Positions 7,015 to 11,246 of a DNA stretch of 11,246 nucleotides are shown piece after piece. The notes under the pieces are model-generated. The model ran no database searches. It saw only the letters and a list, made by a program, of their open reading frames with translations, and was not told the origin of the DNA. The first letter of the stretch is position 1. The number at the start of each line of letters is the position of its first letter. Origin of the DNA: Chloroflexi bacterium UBA4733. GTDB taxonomy: Bacteria > Chloroflexota > UBA4733. Location of the stretch: assembly GCA_002404055.1 (NCBI GenBank), contig DHIZ01000315.1, forward strand, positions 36,788 through 48,033. Reading direction: 5' to 3'. The position numbers and the translations under genes are program-made.

Positions 7015-8004
7015 GTGATTAGCACGGTGACAGCCAAAGCCGCGCCTACGGCGCGTTCGGCGTGGGGTCGCGCGCTACGGCCAGGCGCGGGAATGGCCTT
7101 CCTCGGCGCCGCGGCCCTGGCCGTCGACAGCTTGTGGCTGGAACCGCGCCGCCTGCAACGCCGATGTTACACCGTTCCTTTGAGCGGGTTGCCACCGGAC
7201 CTCGACGGGCTCTCCATCTTGCATCTCTCTGACTTTCATTACGTGCCGCGCGATGCCTGGCTGCGTACTGCTTTGACTGAACTGGTAGCGGAGACCGCCG
7301 CCAACCCACCTGACCTCATCGCGTTCACCGGGGACTTTGTCGAATGGGATGAGGATGCGCCGGCCATTGCGGCCCTCCTCGGCGCCATGCAAGCGCGCCT
7401 GGGCAGCTTCGCCGTCCTCGGCAACCACGACTACGGGAACGCAGTTGACCCAAACGACGCAGAGCGACACTCGCTGATGAACGCCTTCTCCGAACTGGTC
7501 GGCGTCCCCCTCCAACGCCACCGGGAACGGTTGGCGAAACCTGCCGGCAATTGCATCGAACCGATCATCGAGGCGCTGGAAAATGTACACATCACCGTGT
7601 TGCGCAATACTGCCGATCGTTTGTGCGTTGGCCACACGCCACTGTGGGTCGGCGGCGTCGACGAGCCGCACCAGCATCGCGCCGACCCGGCTGCCGTCCT
7701 GGCCGAAATTCCCGCGCACGATCCGGTACTCCTGCTGGCCCATTCGCCCGAAGTGCTGGAGTGTCCGTTCCCACGTTCGCCCGCCCTGATCCTGGCCGGC
7801 CACACTCACGGTGGACAGATTCGCATTCCGTGGCTGTCGCCGCTCGTCACGCACACCCGTGTCCCGCTGCCGGCGTATCAGGGCCTTATCGCCACAGCGC
7901 AGGGGCCAATGCACATCAGTCCCGGCATCGGCGCCTCGATTCCCTTGCGCTTCCGGTGTCCGCCGGAGGTAACGACGTTGGTGTTGAGGGCGGCGCCGGG
8001 GTAA
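7015..8004 (+). CDS. Membrane-anchored calcineurin-like metallophosphoesterase (YkuE/YaeI-like)
   Basis: The 329-residue product carries the full di-metal phosphoesterase motif set: LSDFH (71-75, Asp73 and His75), TGDF (105-108, Asp107), GNHD (136-139), LLAHSPE (240-246, His243) and AGHTHGGQ (261-268). The closing ISPGIGAS...PLRFRCPPEVTTLVL is also typical of the YkuE/YaeI group. A hydrophobic stretch at about 24-42 after a basic N terminus reads as a signal anchor, so the enzyme probably faces the outside of the membrane. Relatives hydrolyse phosphodiesters or pyrophosphates of lipid or nucleotide conjugates; the substrate here is unknown. It starts with GTG 16 bases after larE, with GGAG four bases before it, so it is likely the third gene of the same transcript. 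A second in-frame GTG at 7027 is possible. It ends 43 bases from the stop of the convergent parB. The 141-185 region between GNHD and the next motif is an insert with no visible motif. Confidence 0.88.
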   Translation: MISTVTAKAAPTARSAWGRALRPGAGMAFLGAAALAVDSLWLEPRRLQRRCYTVPLSGLPPDLDGLSILHLSDFHYVPRDAWLRTALTELVAETAANPPDLIAFTGDFVEWDEDAPAIAALLGAMQARLGSFAVLGNHDYGNAVDPNDAERHSLMNAFSELVGVPLQRHRERLAKPAGNCIEPIIEALENVHITVLRNTADRLCVGHTPLWVGGVDEPHQHRADPAAVLAEIPAHDPVLLLAHSPEVLECPFPRSPALILAGHTHGGQIRIPWLSPLVTHTRVPLPAYQGLIATAQGPMHISPGIGASIPLRFRCPPEVTTLVLRAAPG

Positions 8005-8047
8005 TGGCGGGGATCGGTGGAACGGCGAGGCCATCTTCCCCCGGGAC

Positions 8048-8908
8048 CTATCCGCCCCCCAACCTTCTATACAGCGTGTCCAGCTCCTCGTCCGACGAGA
8101 AGAAAATCGTCAGGCGGCCGCCGCGGCGGGAGCGGTCGAGCTTAACGCGGGTGCCGAGGGCCTGGCGGAAGAGGTGCTCGACGCGCAGCATGTCAGGGTC
8201 GCGCTCGGCAACCGGTGCTGGGGCAGGGAGGAGTTCGAGCGCCTGGTTGGCATAGCGGCGCGCCAACTCTTCTGTCTGACGGACGCTGCTGCCGGCGGCC
8301 AGCACCTGTTCCAGCAACCGTTCCTGGTTGTGTACATCTCCTGCGCCGAGAATCGCCCGCGCGTGGCCTTCGCTGATCTCACCGCAGAGGAGCGCCGCGC
8401 GCACCGCCGGGGCAGCGCGCAGCAGACGCAAGGCGTTGGCGATACTGACGCGCGCCTTGCCGACACGGCGGGCAACGTCCTCCTGAGTGAGGCCAAAGTC
8501 GCTGATCAGATGCTGGTAGGCCGCGGCTTCCTCCAGCACGTTCAGGTCTTCGCGCTGGATGTTCTCGATCAGCGCCAGCTCGACTAACTGCTGGTCACTT
8601 GCTTCTTTCACCACTGCCGGCACGCGGTAAAGACCGGCCAGTGTCGCCGCCTGCAGGCGGCGCTCGCCGGCGATCAAGCGGTAACGCGGCCGCTCGCCAG
8701 GAGCGTCGGAGAGGACACTCACCAGCAGCGGCTGCAGGACGCCGTGCTCGAGGATGGAGGCCGCCAGCTCGTCAAGTCCGTCGAATTGCTTCCGAGGCTG
8801 GTGCGGATTGATCTCGATACTATCGAGCGGCAATTCGAGCAGGCCGGTCGGTCGCTCGTCCGGCAGCAGGGCCGCCAACCCCTTGCCAAGGCCGGATGCG
8901 CGCGCCAT
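8048..8908 (-). CDS. parB: Chromosome-partitioning protein ParB
   Basis: The 286-residue product has the standard ParB layout. A basic N terminus (RASGLGKGLAALLP, 3-16) is the usual ParA-touching segment. The ParB N-domain (about 24-120) holds HGVLQPLLV (55-63), the CTP-binding GERR (81-84) and ENIQREDLN (115-123). A helix-turn-helix follows at about 140-163 (LTQEDVARRVGKARVSIANALRLL region), and the C-terminal dimerisation part ends FFSSDEELDTLYRRL. ParB loads on parS as a CTP-dependent sliding clamp and organises the origin region. The ATG at 8908 is chosen because AAGGGA sits six bases upstream and the protein then begins in the family's usual way; the frame stays open upstream but adds 55 unrelated residues. 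No parA is adjacent in the window and I see no 16-base parS (TGTTNCACGTGAAACA type). A palindrome lies 52-72 bases upstream of the start. Confidence 0.95.
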   Translation of the reverse strand: MARASGLGKGLAALLPDERPTGLLELPLDSIEINPHQPRKQFDGLDELAASILEHGVLQPLLVSVLSDAPGERPRYRLIAGERRLQAATLAGLYRVPAVVKEASDQQLVELALIENIQREDLNVLEEAAAYQHLISDFGLTQEDVARRVGKARVSIANALRLLRAAPAVRAALLCGEISEGHARAILGAGDVHNQERLLEQVLAAGSSVRQTEELARRYANQALELLPAPAPVAERDPDMLRVEHLFRQALGTRVKLDRSRRGGRLTIFFSSDEELDTLYRRLGGG

Positions 8909-9297
8909 ACGTGTTCCCTTCCGGCGCCGGCGGAGAGACGCTGGCGGCGCCCCGCATACTACCACGGGGCTGCCGTGGTATACTGCGCGTGCTTGTATTC
9001 GCGCGTTGGCGCGTCGTGGCGTTGTGGGGAGTGGAGCATGCTGGAAGCCGCTGGCGAAGCATGGCAGCTCCACGGCCGCCTCGCTCCAGGCATAACGAGC
9101 TAGCCGCCCAACGAGATGACGCTGGCGCCGGCCCTCACTCGGCTCGTTGTCGTTACATGTAGGGTCTTACGGCGGTCCGATTGCTCGTCACGATCCAGCG
9201 CGGCATGAGTCTTGACGCCATGGACAAGGCGGGCGACACATCACTCCATCACGGTGGACATACATACGCCTTACGGCGATAGGGGAGGAGAAGCGCA
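8909..9297. other. Gene-poor stretch between parB and the GNAT-like gene
   Basis: This 389-base stretch has open frames on the plus strand but none with a good start or recognisable protein. It holds the palindrome at 8960-8980, a distant inverted pair AACGAGC (9094-9100) and GCTCGTT (9142-9148), and a repeated CTTACGGCG (near 9167 and 9270). A TTGACG at 9212-9217 could be a -35 element for the gene at 9298, but nothing near 9235 resembles a -10. I find no tRNA, no DnaA-box cluster and no parS. It must hold the divergent promoters of parB and the GNAT-like gene. Confidence 0.4.
8960..8980. promoter_or_regulatory. Perfect palindrome upstream of parB (operator candidate)
   Basis: TACCACGG (8960-8967) and CCGTGGTA (8973-8980) are exact inverted copies around a 5-base GGCTG spacer, flanked by -10-like hexamers on both strands (TAGTAT on the minus strand at 8961-8956, TATACT on the plus strand at 8979-8984). 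The two-half-site geometry fits a dimeric repressor site overlapping a promoter. It does not match canonical parS. The binding protein is unknown. Confidence 0.5.
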
Positions 9298-9864
9298 ATG
9301 GCGTCCAGCCATAAATCGAGCCGCGCAGCGGCTGCCGGTTCCGACTCCACGTACGAACTGCGCCTGGCCACTGATGCCGATTGTGACGCGATCTACGAGA
9401 GTATCGGCAACTCACTCTCTCGACCAAAGGGCAAGACTCCCCGCAAGAGCTATCTCGACGCCGCACGCCGCGGCGAACTATTGATGTTGGAGCGCTGGGA
9501 CCCCAAGGAAAGCGACTGGCATCTGGCCGGCATGCTGGAGTGGTACACCCGCGTCGACGGCGTCGTAACCGTCAAAGACGCCGGGACCTATGGCGACTTG
9601 CCGGACGCTGCCGTCGTGAAGCGCCTGGTGCGCGAACTCATCGCGCTCCAGTCACCTTCGGAAGTTCGCGCCAAGACGAAAGACGAGCAGAAGGAGTGGA
9701 TGCGCATTTTTGCTGAGTTGCCCGGCTTCGCGCTGGAAGGCAAGGAATACTCGCGGCCGAACTGGGTCTACATCTGGTCCTGGGTGCCCGGCCGCACCCG
9801 CTCGGTGGCGGCGCCCGCCGTCGGCGGGCGTATTGGTGTGCCGGTCGGGCCGAACACACGCTGA
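9298..9864 (+). CDS. GNAT-like protein of unknown substrate (divergent acetyltransferase fold)
   Basis: The 188-residue product has the outline of a GNAT N-acetyltransferase but not its clearest motif. Seen: after a Ser/Ala-rich tail of ~17 residues, YELRLATDADCDAIYESI (19-36) matches the first strand and helix of GNAT proteins, GELLMLE (about 59-65) matches a strand, and PGFALEGKEYSRPNWVYIW near the C terminus resembles the last strands, with an aromatic YIW end. The acetyl-CoA loop (Q/RxxGxG/A) expected before KRLVRELIAL is missing; in its place is DAGTYGDLPDAAVV. It may therefore be a degenerate or non-catalytic member. The start is secure: GGGGAGGAG lies seven bases before the ATG. It sits 127 bases upstream of ftsZ on the same strand. 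Being next to ftsZ is suggestive but proves nothing about function. The last ~20 residues are a Gly/Pro/Arg tail. Confidence 0.55.
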   Translation: MASSHKSSRAAAAGSDSTYELRLATDADCDAIYESIGNSLSRPKGKTPRKSYLDAARRGELLMLERWDPKESDWHLAGMLEWYTRVDGVVTVKDAGTYGDLPDAAVVKRLVRELIALQSPSEVRAKTKDEQKEWMRIFAELPGFALEGKEYSRPNWVYIWSWVPGRTRSVAAPAVGGRIGVPVGPNTR

Positions 9865-9910
9865 TGGCGATAAAGTACGGGGCGGGTGGGATACCAACTC
9901 TCTCATTGCG

Positions 9911-9940
9911 TTGTGCGGTACCGGCCCCATGTCCTATCCT
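9911..9940 (+). promoter_or_regulatory. ftsZ: Possible sigma-70-type promoter of ftsZ
   Basis: TTGTGC (9911-9916) and TATCCT (9935-9940) are spaced by 18 bases and would start transcription near 9947, about 45 bases before the ftsZ ATG. Both hexamers are partial matches, so this is a candidate only. ftsZ could also be read from the promoter of the gene upstream. Confidence 0.3.
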
Positions 9941-9991
9941 TCCTGATGCTGTCGTGCATTGGCAGGCGACCGTCCAAGGAGCGCAGAGCGT

Positions 9992-11206
9992 ATGTTCACC
10001 CCTTCGTACCACTCGCCCACGGGCGGAACGTCCGACGTCAACCGAGTGACCAGGATTAAAGTGATCGGCGTCGGCGGCGGCGGCAACAATGCAGTGAACC
10101 GCATGATCGAAGCCGGCCTGGTCGGCGTCGACTTCATCGCCATCAACACCGATGCCCAGGTGCTGGCCATTTCCGACGCCCCGACCAAGATCCACCTCGG
10201 CTCCGCCCTGACGCGCGGCCTCGGCGCCGGCGGCGACCCGGAACGCGGCGCCGCCGCCGCCGAGGAGAGCATCGACCAGATCCGTGAAGCAATGAACGGC
10301 TCCGACATGGTGTTCGTCACCGCCGGCATGGGCGGTGGCACTGGTACTGGGGCCTCGCCCGTTGTGGCGCGCCTGGCTCGGGAATCGGGGGCCCTCACCG
10401 TTGGTGTTGTCACCCAGCCCTTTGCCTTCGAAGGCGCGCGCCGCCGGCAGGCCGCCGTCAAAGGGCTGGCCGAACTGAGCAAGCACGTCGATGCGCTCAT
10501 CTGCATCCCCAACGACCGCCTGCTGAAGGTCGCCGACCGCAAGACGAGCATCAGCGACGCCTTCCGACTGGCCGACGACGTGCTGCGCCAGGGCGTGCAG
10601 GGGATATCCGACATCATCGCCATTCCCGGCCTGATCAACGTTGACTTCGCCGACGTTAAGGCCATCATCGCCAACTCGGGCTCGGCGATGATGGCTATTG
10701 GGCGCGCCCGTGGCGACAACCGCCTCGTCGATGCTGCGCAGCAGGCTGTGGCCAGCCCCTTGTTGGAGGCGACTATCGATGGCGCACGCGGCGTGCTGTT
10801 CAATATCACCGGTGGTCCTGACCTGACCATTTTCGAGGTGAACGCCGCCGCGGAGATCATTCAGCGTGTCGTCCATGCCGACGCTCAGATCATCTTTGGC
10901 GCGGTGATCGACGAGGCGCGGCGCGATGGCGAGGTGCAACTCACCGTCATTGCCACCGGCTTTGACGCACCGGCCGTGGGCATCGTACCGCCAGTCAACG
11001 ATGCCGCCGCGCGCTACACGGCGCCGCCGCTGCGACCGACTGCGGTAACGCCGACTCCCGTCTATCAGCCCGCGTCAGCCCCGCTTCGGGAAAGTCCCGG
11101 GCGGGAGCCGGAACCGGTAGAGGAAGAGTTCGTGCGACCACAGGCAACACGACGGCCCAACTCCAACATTGAAATCCCCGCCTTCCTGCGGCGTCGGCAG
11201 GGGTAG
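9992..11206 (+). CDS. ftsZ: Cell-division GTPase FtsZ
   Basis: The 404-residue product is a complete FtsZ, the tubulin-like GTPase that forms the division ring at mid-cell. Seen: [15 protein letters not shown] (24-38), the first nucleotide loop; NTDAQ (52-56); the tubulin signature GGGTGTGAS (114-122); [10 protein letters not shown] (146-155); NDRLL (174-178); and the catalytic T7 loop NVDFADVK (216-223), whose Asp218 and Asp221 correspond to the GTP-hydrolysis acids of Escherichia coli FtsZ (209 and 212). A Pro-rich linker of about 65 residues leads to the C-terminal peptide [12 protein letters not shown] (393-404), the docking site for FtsA/SepF-type tethers. The ATG is preferred because AAGGAG lies ten bases upstream; an in-frame TTG at 9959 would add 11 residues. 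No ftsA, ftsQ or mur genes flank it, unlike in dcw clusters. The next 40 bases hold no gene. Confidence 0.97.
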   Translation: MFTPSYHSPTGGTSDVNRVTRIKVIGVGGGGNNAVNRMIEAGLVGVDFIAINTDAQVLAISDAPTKIHLGSALTRGLGAGGDPERGAAAAEESIDQIREAMNGSDMVFVTAGMGGGTGTGASPVVARLARESGALTVGVVTQPFAFEGARRRQAAVKGLAELSKHVDALICIPNDRLLKVADRKTSISDAFRLADDVLRQGVQGISDIIAIPGLINVDFADVKAIIANSGSAMMAIGRARGDNRLVDAAQQAVASPLLEATIDGARGVLFNITGGPDLTIFEVNAAAEIIQRVVHADAQIIFGAVIDEARRDGEVQLTVIATGFDAPAVGIVPPVNDAAARYTAPPLRPTAVTPTPVYQPASAPLRESPGREPEPVEEEFVRPQATRRPNSNIEIPAFLRRRQG

Positions 11207-11232
11207 CGCCAATACGGTTCAGCCCGGTCCCG

Positions 11233-11246
11233 GCGACTGAAGTCGC
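11233..11246. repeat. Perfect short hairpin at the window edge, after ftsZ
   Basis: GCGAC and GTCGC are exact inverted copies around TGAA, beginning 27 bases after the ftsZ stop. The G before it (11232) could extend the stem if the base after the window is C. No T-run is visible inside the window, so it could be a terminator stem, the edge of a larger palindrome, or a copy of a dispersed REP-like element. Confidence 0.45.

Noticed and set aside
8005..8056. Possible bidirectional terminator between the convergent phosphoesterase and parB genes
   Set aside because: GGCGG and CCGCC arms exist, but pairing is broken by mismatches, the right arm enters parB codons, and no T-run is present.
8909..9073. 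55-residue N-terminal extension of ParB from a start at 9073
   Set aside because: It does not resemble ParB, runs through the palindrome, and the ATG at 8908 has AAGGGA six bases upstream.
9160..9200. tRNA-like T-arm at GGTCCGATTGC
   Set aside because: It lacks the TTCGA core, and no acceptor or anticodon stem pairs around it.

Overview
This is an 11.2 kb window of high-GC DNA (roughly 63-66% by eye) carrying eight protein genes. I see no rRNA, tRNA, CRISPR array, transposase or phage gene. The organism is most likely an uncultured or free-living member of the Chloroflexota (Thermomicrobia-like). This is inferred from the high GC, frequent GTG/TTG starts, an ftsZ outside any dcw cluster, and a huge secreted RHS protein preceded by lectin-like repeats. 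No marker in the window proves the phylum.

Left part, minus strand (1-4670). Three genes read leftward: a NERD-type nuclease-like protein (GTG at 4670), then 12 bases later a potassium-channel-like membrane protein (GTG at 3566), then a large secreted RHS/DUF6531 protein whose 3' end lies beyond base 1. The RHS gene has a signal peptide, a Cys/Pro linker, three tandem copies of a 177-residue jelly-roll-like domain at an exact 531-base period, then the start of the RHS region. The signal peptide is in a different frame from the rest. One missing base near 2121-2124 would explain this.

Middle part, plus strand (4671-8004). A hairpin-rich leader of about 200 bases precedes a cluster of three genes: a PLP-dependent trans-sulfuration enzyme (cystathionine gamma-synthase/lyase family), a LarE-type sulfur transferase of the three-cysteine kind, and a membrane-anchored YkuE/YaeI-like metallophosphoesterase. 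The first two share a sulfur theme: one makes or breaks C-S bonds of cysteine or homocysteine precursors, the other inserts sulfur into the nickel-pincer nucleotide precursor.

Right part (8048-11246). parB reads leftward, converging on the phosphoesterase gene, with a perfect 8+8 palindrome just upstream of it. No parA is in the window. After a gene-poor stretch come a small GNAT-like protein and then ftsZ, complete from the GTP-binding loop to the C-terminal membrane-tether-binding peptide. The window ends in a perfect GCGAC-TGAA-GTCGC hairpin. Chromosome segregation (ParB) and cell division (FtsZ) thus sit within about 1.1 kb of each other, separated by one gene on the opposite strand to parB.

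The points most worth a second look are the nuclease-like/ion-channel gene pair, the frame break and domain triplication in the RHS gene, the three-cysteine LarE beside a trans-sulfuration enzyme, and the structured leader at 4671-4873.
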